Positions 15,742-23,706 of a stretch of 64,000 nt of DNA are shown here, piece by piece (position 1 is the first letter of the stretch; the number at the start of each line of letters is the position of its first letter). Source of the DNA: Devosia sp. (GTDB lineage: Bacteria; Pseudomonadota; Alphaproteobacteria; Rhizobiales; Devosiaceae). The DNA lies in NCBI GenBank assembly GCA_015234425.1, contig JADGNE010000043.1, positions 103,347 through 167,346 on the forward strand, written 5' to 3'. The notes under the pieces were generated by a model that worked only from the letters and a program-made list of their open reading frames with translations, ran no database searches and was not told the DNA's origin. The position numbers and the translations under genes are program-made.

Positions 15742-17327
15742 AGCTCTTCCGCGCCGCCCTTCTGGCCTCCGCGCTGGCCCTGCCGCTGGCGGCAGGTGCC
15801 GCCTACGCCGCCACCCCCGCCGATGCGCTGGTCATTGCCCAGAACATCGACGATATCGTCGCCCTCGACCCCGCACAGGCCTATGAATTCTCGGCCGGCG
15901 AGATCAATGCCAACCTCTATGACAAGCTCGTCCAGTACGACGCTGCCGACACCACCGTGCTGGCACCGGGCCTTGCCTCGGAATGGGTTGCCGACGAAGC
16001 AGCCAAGACGCTGACCTTCACCATGCGTGATGGCGCCAATTTCGCGTCCGGCAATCCGGTTCGTGCCGAAGACGTGCACTTCTCGTTCAAGCGCGTCGTG
16101 ACGCTGAACCTGACCCCGGCCTTCATCCTGACCCAGCTCGGCTGGACCCCGGAAAACATCGACGAGATGGTGACCGTGGACGGCAACAAGGTCGTCGTGA
16201 AGTGGAGCGGTGATTTCGCGTCGGCCTTCGTGCTGAACGTGCTGGCTGCCCGTCCGGGCGCTATCGTCGACGAAGTTCTTGTGCGCGAGCACGAAGTCGA
16301 CGGCGACTGGGGCAATGCCTGGCTGAACACCAATTCGGCCGGTTCTGGCCCGTTCGTTCTGACCGACTACCGTCCGGCTGAACTCGTGCGCCTCACCGCC
16401 AACGAGACCTACTGGAACGGCGCACCGGCAATGAAGCAGGTGCTGATCCGTCATGTGGCCGAAGCCGCAACCCAGCAGCTGCTGCTGAACTCCGGCGACG
16501 TGGATATCGCCAAGAACCTGACCTCCGACCAGGTGGCGGGTCTTTCGAGCGATGCGGTCAAGGTGGAAACCTATCCGCAGGCCGCCGTGCACTTCCTCTC
16601 GTTCAACCAGAAGACCGACGAGCTGACCGACCCGGCGATCTGGGAAGCTGCGCGTTATCTCGTCGACTATGACGGCATGACCCAGACCTTCCTCAAGGGC
16701 CAGATGGAAAAGCACCAGGCCTTCTGGCCGAAGGGCTTCCCGGGCTCCTACGACGAGACCCCGTTCACCTATGACGTCGAAAAGGCCAAGCAGATCCTTG
16801 CTGACGCCGGCATCGAAACGCCGATCAATGTGACGCTGGACGTGATCAACTCGACCCCGTTCACCGACATTGCACAGTCGCTGCAGGCCGGCTTCTCCGA
16901 AGCAGGCATCAACTTCGACATCCTGCCGGGCACCGGCGCCCAGGTGATCACGAAGTACCGTGAGCGCACGCATCAGGCCATGCTGCTCTATTGGGGCCCG
17001 GACTTCATGGATCCGCACTCCAATGCCAAGGCGTTCGCCTACAACTCGAACAATTCGGACGAGACTTATGCTGCAACGACCACATGGCGTAACGCCTGGG
17101 CTGTGCCGCAGGAAATGAACGACGAAGTCACCGCAGCGCTGGCCGAAGCCGACCAGTCCAAGCGCAACGAGCTCTATATCGACCTTCAGAAGAAGGTTCA
17201 GGCCGAGAGCCCGATCGTCATCATGTTCCAGGCCGCCCTGCAGATCGCCATGGGCAGCAATGTTGACGGTTATGTGAATGGCTCCAATTCGGACTTCGTG
17301 TACTACCGCCTCGTAACAAAGAACTGA
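15738..17327 (+). CDS. Dipeptide/oligopeptide-type periplasmic binding protein
   Basis: A 529-residue SBP_bac_5 family protein, the usual DppA/OppA length. The signal peptide is residues 1-24 (LLASALALPLAAGAAYA). Family pieces include LAPGLASEWVADEAAKTLTF in reduced form, SGPFVLTDYRPAELVRL and LYWGPDFMDPHSNAKAF. It delivers its ligand to the DppBCDF-like proteins encoded divergently. Codons are biased to C-ending ones, as expected for a highly made protein. The ATG overlaps the regulator stop (ATGA) and AAGGAGAAACGCAC before it is a strong ribosome site. An M24 proline peptidase lies downstream, which suggests proline-containing peptides, but the ligand is not shown. Confidence 0.92.
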   Translation: MKLFRAALLASALALPLAAGAAYAATPADALVIAQNIDDIVALDPAQAYEFSAGEINANLYDKLVQYDAADTTVLAPGLASEWVADEAAKTLTFTMRDGANFASGNPVRAEDVHFSFKRVVTLNLTPAFILTQLGWTPENIDEMVTVDGNKVVVKWSGDFASAFVLNVLAARPGAIVDEVLVREHEVDGDWGNAWLNTNSAGSGPFVLTDYRPAELVRLTANETYWNGAPAMKQVLIRHVAEAATQQLLLNSGDVDIAKNLTSDQVAGLSSDAVKVETYPQAAVHFLSFNQKTDELTDPAIWEAARYLVDYDGMTQTFLKGQMEKHQAFWPKGFPGSYDETPFTYDVEKAKQILADAGIETPINVTLDVINSTPFTDIAQSLQAGFSEAGINFDILPGTGAQVITKYRERTHQAMLLYWGPDFMDPHSNAKAFAYNSNNSDETYAATTTWRNAWAVPQEMNDEVTAALAEADQSKRNELYIDLQKKVQAESPIVIMFQAALQIAMGSNVDGYVNGSNSDFVYYRLVTKN

Positions 17328-17406
17328 TCCCACAGCGGATTCGTGCGGGGTTTCGGCCCCGCAGGTTCTCCAGATAGACGGCGACTGTCCCTCGTGTCGC
17401 CGTCTC

Positions 17407-17453
17407 GCGGAGCCGGGCATCCTCCTCCCGTCCGGCTCCGCCTCCTCTTTTTT
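17407..17453 (+). terminator. Rho-independent terminator after the binding-protein gene
   Basis: GCGGAGCCGG pairs with CCGGCTCCGC around a C/T-rich loop and is followed by CTCCTC and six T. Two smaller hairpins precede it: TGCGGGG-GCCCCGCA near 17344-17360 and ACGGCGAC-GTCGCCGT near 17378-17403. Together they separate the binding-protein gene from the peptidase gene. Confidence 0.75.
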
Positions 17454-17465
17454 AAAATTGATAGA

Positions 17466-17586
17466 CCCCTCACCCTAGCCCTCTCCCCAGAGGGGCGAGG
17501 GGACTGGATCGAGTTTGTGGCAAAATCTCTGCAAGCGCGCCGGTCGTCTTCCCTCGCCCCTGTGGGGAGAGGGTTAGGGTGAGGGG
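17466..17586. repeat. Intergenic palindromic repeat, copy 3
   Basis: The left arm CCCCTCACCCTAGCCCTCTC (17466 on) is the near-exact reverse complement of the right arm GAGAGGGTTAGGGTGAGGGG (ending 17586). The spacer contains GGATCGAGTTTGTGG, related to GCATCGAGTTTGG of copy 2. It occupies the gap just before the M24 peptidase gene. Confidence 0.8.
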
Positions 17587-17619
17587 CCGCGCCCCGTAAG
17601 CAACCAGCGAGTTATTCTC

Positions 17620-18723
17620 ATGAATCCAACACTTTCCGCCCGCATGGCCAAGCTGCGCAAGCGTATGGCCGAGACCAATACCGATCTCGTCGTGATCGGC
17701 CCTTCGAGCCACATGACTTATCTGGCCGATCTCGCCCCGCATGGGGACGAGCGCCCGGTCATGCTGCTGGTGAGCAAGGATTTTGCCGGCTTCCTGATGC
17801 CGGCGCTCAATGTCGACAGCTCGCGTCAGCACACTGATCTGCCGTTTTTCCCATGGGCCGACGCCGATGGCCCGGACGCTGCCCTCGAGCAGCTGATCGA
17901 CGCAACCGGCATTTCGCGCATCAGTCCCTCGGTGGTGATCGACGAAACCATGCGGGCCGACTTTGCGCTGCTGCTGCTCGATGCGCTGCCGGGGGCAACA
18001 CGCCGGTTCACGCAGGACACTGTCGGCTATCTGCGCTCGCGAAAGGACCAGGCCGAGTTTGACCTGCTCAAGGCCTCGCACCTGCTCAATGACGGCGCCA
18101 TGGCCGCCGGTTTCGCCGCGCTCAGGGAAGGCATCACCGAGGTCGAAGTGGCCGAAGTGATCGCAAAATTCTACAAGGACAATGGCGCGACGACGCAGTT
18201 CATCTCGGTGTGCTTTGGCCCCAATGGCGCCTTCCCGCATCACCACACCGGCGCCACCAGGCTCAAGGCGGGCGATGCCGTGCTGCTCGACATTGGCGGG
18301 CGAATCAACGGCTATCCTTCGGACATGACCCGCATGGGCTATTTCGGCAGCAAGCCGGAAGGCTATGACGAGATCCATGCCATCGTCGACCAGGCAGTGG
18401 AAGCAGCCCTGGCCGCGGTCAAGCCGGGTGTGCAGGCCAAGGAAATCGACAAGGCGGCGCGCGATGTGATCACCGCTGCCGGCTATGGCGAAAAATTCCT
18501 GCACCGCACCGGGCACGGCCTCGGCATCGACGTGCACGAAGCCCCCTATATCACTGGCACCAGCGAGACCGTGCTCGATGAGGGCATGGTGTTCTCGATC
18601 GAGCCGGGCATCTATCTGCAGGGCAGGTTCGGCCTGCGGCTGGAAGAGATCGTCATGATCCGCAATGGCAAGGCTGAAATTTTCTCGGAAATGCCGCGCA
18701 CGGCGGTGGCGACTGGCGTCTGA
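17620..18723 (+). CDS. M24 metallopeptidase, Xaa-Pro dipeptidase/aminopeptidase family
   Basis: A 367-residue pita-bread peptidase expected to cleave Xaa-Pro bonds in the cytoplasm. Residues 1-130 are the creatinase-like N-terminal domain; residues about 140-360 are the M24 domain with all five metal ligands in order: Asp in VLLDIGG, Asp in YPSDMTR, His in HRTGHGLGID, Glu in FSIEPGI and Glu in LRLEEIV. It lies 292 bases after the peptide-binding-protein gene, behind a terminator and a repeat, so it probably has its own promoter. With PutA and the dipeptide-type importer nearby, release of proline from peptides is a plausible role. Confidence 0.9.
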   Translation: MNPTLSARMAKLRKRMAETNTDLVVIGPSSHMTYLADLAPHGDERPVMLLVSKDFAGFLMPALNVDSSRQHTDLPFFPWADADGPDAALEQLIDATGISRISPSVVIDETMRADFALLLLDALPGATRRFTQDTVGYLRSRKDQAEFDLLKASHLLNDGAMAAGFAALREGITEVEVAEVIAKFYKDNGATTQFISVCFGPNGAFPHHHTGATRLKAGDAVLLDIGGRINGYPSDMTRMGYFGSKPEGYDEIHAIVDQAVEAALAAVKPGVQAKEIDKAARDVITAAGYGEKFLHRTGHGLGIDVHEAPYITGTSETVLDEGMVFSIEPGIYLQGRFGLRLEEIVMIRNGKAEIFSEMPRTAVATGV

Positions 18724-18886
18724 GGTCAGGCCTCGGGGGATGTATGGCTGTACGCAGCTCCGCGTGAGGAGGCCGTCCGGCCGATGGACACAGCGTTTCC
18801 GACCTGGATGGGGGCGGGGGCGCTGTGTTGCTTTGTATGATCTGCTGACAGTCGCTCGTATTACGAACTGTTGATTTTTTCGGTTT

Positions 18887-19843
18887 ATGTGCGATTGGGT
18901 GCAATTGCGTTTCAATTTGCGCAAATGCGAAGGCGTGACCTTGCGATCGCCGGAAGCGAAGGCTAAATCGTTAGCAGAAGCGATCGGAGGGCGTAATTTG
19001 GCCGATTCCAACTCGAAGCCAGTCGAATCGGCAGCGCGCAAGGGGCGGAAATCCCTGGCGGAAGCTGGTCGTCAGAACCTGCTCGCCGAACCGCGGCGGA
19101 TGAAAATTCTCGAATGGTTGCAGGAAGAAGGCAGCGCAAGGGTGCGCGACCTGTCCGTGGCTTTCGCTGTGTCCGAGGCGACGATCCGGCAGGATCTCGA
19201 GCGGCTGGATGCGGATGGCTTCGTCAACCGTGAGCATGGCGGTGCGCATCTGAAGTCCGTGCCGCAGCAGGTGCAGTCGATGTCGCTGCACCACATGATC
19301 AATATGGATCGCAAGAAGAAGATCGGGCGCGCCGCGGCGGGTCTGGTGGGCGCTGGCGAAACCATCATCCTCGATGCCGGCTCGACGACGACCGAAATCG
19401 CCAACAATCTCGTTTCGCATGAGAATTTGAACGTCATCACCAATGCGATCAATATCGCCTTGCTGCTCGGCGCCCTGCCGAGCATGACGGTTCACATGTC
19501 GGGTGGTCACTTCAAGGCGCCGACATTGTCGCTCTCCGGGGAGAAGGCGGGCGAGTTTTTCCAGGGCATATTTGCCGAGAAACTTTTCCTCGCGACGGCA
19601 GCCGTGTCCTTCGAGGCCGGACTGACTTTCCCGGCCATGGCGGATTTGTACGTCAAGCGCGCCATGATCAAGGCGGCATCCAAGGTGTATCTTGTTGCCG
19701 ACAGCACCAAGATCGGGCGCACGTCGTTCTCCTCGCTCGGCCCCCTCGATGTGGTCAGCGGTTTCATCACCGATGACGGCATTACCGAAGAAGACCAGCG
19801 CGAATTCGAGCGCCGCGGCATCGAAGTCATCGTCGCCAAGTAA
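18887..19843 (+). CDS. DeoR-family transcriptional regulator
   Basis: A DeoR-type regulator. The winged HTH is at about residues 70-125 (ILEWLQEEGSARVRDLSVAF, ATIRQDLERLDADGF) and the sugar-phosphate-binding DeoRC domain at about 140-300 (ILDAGSTTTEIANNL, FLATAAVS, VYLVADSTKIG). From the ATG at 18887 it has 318 residues, with about 65 residues before the HTH that are not part of the family, so the true start may be later, for example the TTG near 19000. No sugar kinase or transporter gene lies beside it, so its target is unknown. Confidence 0.82.
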   Translation: MCDWVQLRFNLRKCEGVTLRSPEAKAKSLAEAIGGRNLADSNSKPVESAARKGRKSLAEAGRQNLLAEPRRMKILEWLQEEGSARVRDLSVAFAVSEATIRQDLERLDADGFVNREHGGAHLKSVPQQVQSMSLHHMINMDRKKKIGRAAAGLVGAGETIILDAGSTTTEIANNLVSHENLNVITNAINIALLLGALPSMTVHMSGGHFKAPTLSLSGEKAGEFFQGIFAEKLFLATAAVSFEAGLTFPAMADLYVKRAMIKAASKVYLVADSTKIGRTSFSSLGPLDVVSGFITDDGITEEDQREFERRGIEVIVAK

Positions 19844-19855
19844 TTTGTTCGGTTC

Positions 19856-19887
19856 GGCCGCACTCGGGGTGGAGCGCGGCCTTTTTG
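19856..19887 (+). terminator. Rho-independent terminator after the DeoR gene
   Basis: GGCCGCACTC and GAGCGCGGCC pair with one mismatch around a G-rich loop and are followed by TTTTTG. It starts 13 bases after the stop and separates convergent genes. Confidence 0.75.
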
Positions 19888-19893
19888 TTGGCG

Positions 19894-20358
19894 CTAAAGT
19901 GTCTTTGCCAGCGCTTCCATCTGGGTAGCGCAGAGGCCCCAGCCTTCGTGGAACCCCATTTTCTCGTGCGCTTCCTTGTCCTCGACGGTCCAGTGTCGGG
20001 CTGTGGCGGTGTAGCGCGTCTTGCCGTTCTCTTCTTCGAAGGTGAGGATGCAGGTGAAGAACGGCTTGGACGACGGCTCCCAGTCCCCGACATAGGCATC
20101 GGTAAACACCAGTTTCCGGTTCGGGACGACTTCCAGATATTGCCCGGGTCCGGGGAATTCCGTTCCGTTCTCATCGGCCATGACGATCTCGCTGCGACCG
20201 CCCGGGCGCAGATCAACGGACGCGCGCGGGGTGCTCCATGGTTTGGGCGCGAACCACTGCGTGATCAGCGCCGGCTCGGTCCAGCAGCGGAAAAGCGCCT
20301 TGGGCGAGGCATCGATCAGCCGTGTCAGTACGAGATCGCGCGATGTATCCTGGGTCAT
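19894..20358 (-). CDS. SRPBCC / AHSA1-domain protein
   Basis: A 154-residue single-domain protein of the START-like SRPBCC superfamily, AHSA1 (Aha1 C-terminal-like) group. The family N-terminal pattern is clear: LVLTRLIDASPKALFRCWTE, then the tail HEKMGFHEGWGLCATQMEAL, typical of this group. Function is unknown; such proteins bind small hydrophobic ligands. Start chosen at the ATG at 20358, preceded by GAAGGAACGAAT; the frame is open upstream to 20451. Convergent with the DeoR gene. A second AHSA1 gene lies at 59115. Confidence 0.8.
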   Translation of the reverse strand: MTQDTSRDLVLTRLIDASPKALFRCWTEPALITQWFAPKPWSTPRASVDLRPGGRSEIVMADENGTEFPGPGQYLEVVPNRKLVFTDAYVGDWEPSSKPFFTCILTFEEENGKTRYTATARHWTVEDKEAHEKMGFHEGWGLCATQMEALAKTL

Positions 20359-20499
20359 ATTCGTTCCTTCAAAGGGCCGGGTTATGCAGTGACGACGAGG
20401 GTCGCAGTCTTCCTTCGACATAATCGACACGAAATCCCTCACGCTGGCCACGCTTTCAGTTGGCGTCGCGATCAGGTGCGGGCGCGGGACTGAGTTTCG

Positions 20500-21387
20500 T
20501 CACCCGTTGCTGAGCGCGGCAAGGGCAGGGCGCAGGTGCCCCTTGTGCGCTGAGAGTAGATCATTGGCTGTCGCCAGATCGGCTGCCCCGGCGGCAATCA
20601 GGACAGCAGGTTTGACGGCGCCCTGGCTTATGTCGAGTGCGGACGTGGCAGCCGCCTCATCGACGGAAGCGATGGTCGAAACGATGTCGCGGGCCCGGGC
20701 GCGCAGCTTGATATTGTCGGCGACGACATTGACCATCAGGCCGTCGTGAACATGACCGAGCTCGATCGCCATCATGGTGGACAGCATGTTGAGCGCGATT
20801 TTCTGCGCCGTGCCCGCGCCCATTCGGGTTGAACCGGCAATGAGCTCCGGTGGGGTTGGAAGGCAGATGCCGACGTCGGCGGCCCCGAGGATCGGGGCGC
20901 CCCTATTATTGGCAATGGCGATGGTTGCGGCCCCGGCTTCGCGGGCGGTCGCCAGCGCTTCCATGGCAAATGGGGTCTGGCCGCTGGCGGTGAGGGCAAT
21001 GACGCAGTCCCGCTCACTGGGGGAGAGCGCCTCGATGGCCTCGCGGGCTGCGGCACGATCATCCTCCGGTCCGCCGATCATGCGCCGCAGCGATTCCATG
21101 CCGCCGGCCAGCACGATCTCGACCCGGTCGATGCCATAGGTGCCGGGCAGTTCCAGCCCATCGGCAAGTGCCATCAGCCCCGAACTGCCGGCGGCGGCAT
21201 AGATCAGCCGCCCGCCGGCTGCAATTTTTGAAGCGGCGAGATGGGCGGCGCGCGCTATGTCGGGAATCGCTGGCTGGACGCTGTCTGCCGCGGCCGCCTG
21301 TCCTTGTGCCAGAAGCAGGAGAACTTTTTCTGCTGGAAGCGTCTCCAGCCCTCCAGCATCGGGATGGCGCATCTCGGTCTGTCGCAT
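20500..21387 (-). CDS. murQ: N-acetylmuramic acid 6-phosphate etherase MurQ
   Basis: MurQ removes the D-lactyl ether from MurNAc-6-phosphate to give GlcNAc-6-phosphate, in cell-wall sugar recovery. At 295 residues it is normal length. A SIS-type sugar isomerase domain is visible (LIYAAAGSSGLMALADGLEL, VIALTASGQTPFAMEAL) together with the MurQ signature AGSTRMGAGTAQKIALNML. It is divergent from a GntR regulator and nagA, whose product deacetylates the GlcNAc-6-phosphate formed, so the three make a coherent amino-sugar locus. A TGGTATT box overlaps its start codon, suggesting repression by the GntR protein. Confidence 0.92.
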   Translation of the reverse strand: MRQTEMRHPDAGGLETLPAEKVLLLLAQGQAAAADSVQPAIPDIARAAHLAASKIAAGGRLIYAAAGSSGLMALADGLELPGTYGIDRVEIVLAGGMESLRRMIGGPEDDRAAAREAIEALSPSERDCVIALTASGQTPFAMEALATAREAGAATIAIANNRGAPILGAADVGICLPTPPELIAGSTRMGAGTAQKIALNMLSTMMAIELGHVHDGLMVNVVADNIKLRARARDIVSTIASVDEAAATSALDISQGAVKPAVLIAAGAADLATANDLLSAHKGHLRPALAALSNG

Positions 21388-21553
21388 GGTATTTTCTCCT
21401 CCGGGAAGGATAATGCCAAAAAAATACCACTTGTCGAGTACGGCAGACCGCAGCGCAATTTGCGCAGCGCAAATCCCCGCCCCACTTCACAAACTGCTAA
21501 GACACGATCTCAAGCGCATTTAGCACTTGGTGAATGGTATTTTATTGGTATTG
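21387..21553. promoter_or_regulatory. Candidate GntR operator region with TGGTATT boxes
   Basis: Between murQ and the gntR gene, TGGTATTTT occurs at 21387-21395, its reverse complement AAAATACCA at 21421-21429, TGGTATTTT again at 21535-21543, and TTGGTATTG right after it at 21545-21553. The first pair brackets the murQ start; the second pair lies upstream of gntR. HutC-type GntR regulators of amino-sugar genes bind sites built on GGTAT-like half sites. Repetition is seen; binding is inferred. Confidence 0.5.
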
Positions 21554-21618
21554 TCAAAGCGCGGAGGTGGGTTTATTCGCCAACTGCGGACCAGTACCTG
21601 AGGAACAAGGAGAAACGC

Positions 21619-22404
21619 GTGGCTGAGACGTTCGAAACGTTTTTCTCCGGCAACCCGGTGACCTTGCCCCAGGGCGGGCCGTTGTATCTCCAGCTCAAGC
21701 GCTGGATCGAAGATGCCATAAAGAGCGGAGCCATCAAACCCGGTGATGCCCTGCCGTCCGAGCGCGATCTGGCGCTGCGGGTGGAAGTGTCGCGGGTGAC
21801 TGTCCGCAAGGCCGTGTTGCAGCTGGTCCAGGAGGGTCTGCTGGTGCAGCGCCATGGCTCCGGCACCTTTGTGGCGCCACCGGCCCAGCGCGTCGAGCAA
21901 TCGTTGTCGCAACTGACCTCGTTCACCGAGGATATGGCGCGTCGTGGCATGGAAGTGCATGCCGAATGGCTTGATCGCGGGCTTTATGCGCCGTCGCCGG
22001 AAGAGACCATTATTCTGGGCTTGTCTCCGGGCGAGCAGGTGGCGCGGATTGCCCGCCTGCGCCTGAGTGGAGAAACGCCGCTGGCCATCGAGCGTGCCAG
22101 CCTCTCCAGCGATATCCTGCCCGATCCAGCCGCTATCGGAGATTCGCTCTATAAGCATCTTGATCGCAGCGGCAATCGCCCCGTGCGGGCGATCCAGCTC
22201 ATCCGTGCTGCCAATCTGGATGAGAATGATGCGCGCCTGCTCCATGTTCCCACCGGTTCTGCCGGGCTGAACATTGAGCGCACATCCTATCTCGCCTCGG
22301 GCAGGGTCATTGAATTCACCCGCTCCATCTATCGGGGCGATACCTATGATTTTGTCGCCGAGCTTCGGCTGGGCGAAGCGCAGGCCAATGGGACAGCGCG
22401 GTAA
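21619..22404 (+). CDS. GntR-family (HutC/UTRA) regulator of amino-sugar genes
   Basis: A 261-residue regulator with an N-terminal winged HTH (PLYLQLKRWIEDAIKSGAI, LPSERDLALRVEVSRVTVRK at about 21-65, followed by GSGTFV) and a C-terminal UTRA ligand domain (about 105-255). The frame is open 126 codons upstream, but the GTG at 21619 is the likely start: AAGGAGAAACGC precedes it with ideal spacing. It lies upstream of nagA on the same strand and is divergent from murQ, so it probably responds to an amino-sugar phosphate, as NagR and DasR do. The effector is inferred. Confidence 0.9.
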   Translation: MAETFETFFSGNPVTLPQGGPLYLQLKRWIEDAIKSGAIKPGDALPSERDLALRVEVSRVTVRKAVLQLVQEGLLVQRHGSGTFVAPPAQRVEQSLSQLTSFTEDMARRGMEVHAEWLDRGLYAPSPEETIILGLSPGEQVARIARLRLSGETPLAIERASLSSDILPDPAAIGDSLYKHLDRSGNRPVRAIQLIRAANLDENDARLLHVPTGSAGLNIERTSYLASGRVIEFTRSIYRGDTYDFVAELRLGEAQANGTAR

Positions 22405-22500
22405 CACAGCCCCCAGAGTGGGCAGGGGACTGATCTGAAATTGAGAGCGCCGGTTGGGTCACGCGGAGACGACCGGCGTCACGACACGAATGGAGACGAC

Positions 22501-23664
22501 ATGAGCGACCTGACGGCATTTATTGGTGGCCGGCTCTTTGATGGGCATGACTGGCACGAGGATGCCGCGCTTCTGGTGGAGTTCGGCCATGTCTGCGCCA
22601 TCGTTCAGCGCAGCGAGATTCCGGCCAATGCCGAAAAGATCGAGCTTGGCGACGGTATGATCGTGCCCGGCTTCCTCGACCTTCAGGTCAATGGCGGCGG
22701 CGGCGTGCTTTTCAACAACCAGCCGGACCTGGCAGGGCTGCGCACCATCTGCGAAGCACACGCGCAGTTCGGCACCACGGCCCTGATGCCGACGCTGATC
22801 ACCGATACTGCCGAAGTCAATGTCGCCGCCATTGCTGCCGGCAATGAGGCTGTGGCTGCGCGCGTGCCCGGCTTCCTCGGCCTGCACCTCGAGGGCCCAC
22901 ACCTGGCGCTGGCGCGCAAGGGAACCCATGATCCGGCGCTGATCCGCCCGATGGATGAGAGTGATCTCGCGCGGACCATGGCTGCTGCCCGCAGCCTGCC
23001 CAATCTGATCTGTACCGTCGCGGCTGAAACGGTGACGCCGGAGCAGATCTCGGCACTGGTAGAAGCTGGTGCTATCGTCAGCATCGGCCATTCCGATGCC
23101 AGCGCCGAGGTGGCGAACGCGGCATTCGAGGCGGGCGCGACCATGGTGACGCATCTCTTCAACGCCATGAGCCAGATGGGCAATCGCGAGCCCGGCGTTG
23201 TCGGGGCGGCTCTCGCCAATGACAATGTCTTCGCCGGACTGATCGCCGACGGCATCCATGTCCACCCCACCAGCATTGAGATCGCGCGTCGGGCCAAGGC
23301 GAGTGCGCCGGGTCGGATGTTCCTCGTCACCGACGCCATGTCGCAGACGGGCACCGACATCACCGAGATGACGCTCAATGGCCGTACGATTACCCGCTCG
23401 AACGGTGCGCTGCGGCTGGCCGACGGCACGCTCGCCGGTGCCGACCTCGACATGATCGATGCTGTGGCTTTCATGCACAACACAATCGGCGTGCCGCTGG
23501 ATGAGGTGTTCCGCATGGCCTCGCTCTATCCGGCCGAGGCGCTGGGGATCGACGGGACATACGGCCATCTGCGGCCAGGAGCTCTCGCGAGTTTTGTGCA
23601 CCTGACAAAGGATGTCGCGGTGCAGTCGACCTGGATTTCAGGCGAACGCGTCTGGCAGAAGTAA
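22501..23664 (+). CDS. nagA: N-acetylglucosamine-6-phosphate deacetylase NagA
   Basis: NagA converts GlcNAc-6-phosphate to glucosamine-6-phosphate and acetate. The 387-residue sequence shows PGFLDLQVNGGGGVLFN early, the metal-binding HLEGPHL with its Glu, His in SIGHSDA, His in THLFNAMSQM and Asp in VTDAMSQTG, in the family order. The ATG at 22501 has GGAGACGAC just upstream; the frame is open to 22441. It follows the GntR gene after 96 bases and probably shares its transcript. No nagB is seen in the window, so deamination must be encoded elsewhere. Confidence 0.94.
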   Translation: MSDLTAFIGGRLFDGHDWHEDAALLVEFGHVCAIVQRSEIPANAEKIELGDGMIVPGFLDLQVNGGGGVLFNNQPDLAGLRTICEAHAQFGTTALMPTLITDTAEVNVAAIAAGNEAVAARVPGFLGLHLEGPHLALARKGTHDPALIRPMDESDLARTMAAARSLPNLICTVAAETVTPEQISALVEAGAIVSIGHSDASAEVANAAFEAGATMVTHLFNAMSQMGNREPGVVGAALANDNVFAGLIADGIHVHPTSIEIARRAKASAPGRMFLVTDAMSQTGTDITEMTLNGRTITRSNGALRLADGTLAGADLDMIDAVAFMHNTIGVPLDEVFRMASLYPAEALGIDGTYGHLRPGALASFVHLTKDVAVQSTWISGERVWQK

Positions 23665-23670
23665 AATGGA

Positions 23671-23700
23671 AACCCCGGGTACCTGACCCGGGGTTTTTGT
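23671..23700 (+). terminator. Rho-independent terminator after nagA
   Basis: AACCCCGGGT and ACCCGGGGTT form a perfect ten-base stem with a five-base loop, followed by TTTGTTT. It lies seven bases after the stop and is between convergent genes. Confidence 0.88.
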
Positions 23701-23706
23701 TTCGGC

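Noticed and set aside
15597-17420. A 607-codon open frame antisense to the peptide-binding-protein gene
   Set aside because: Same explanation; the plus-strand protein has a signal peptide, family motifs and an overlapping start.
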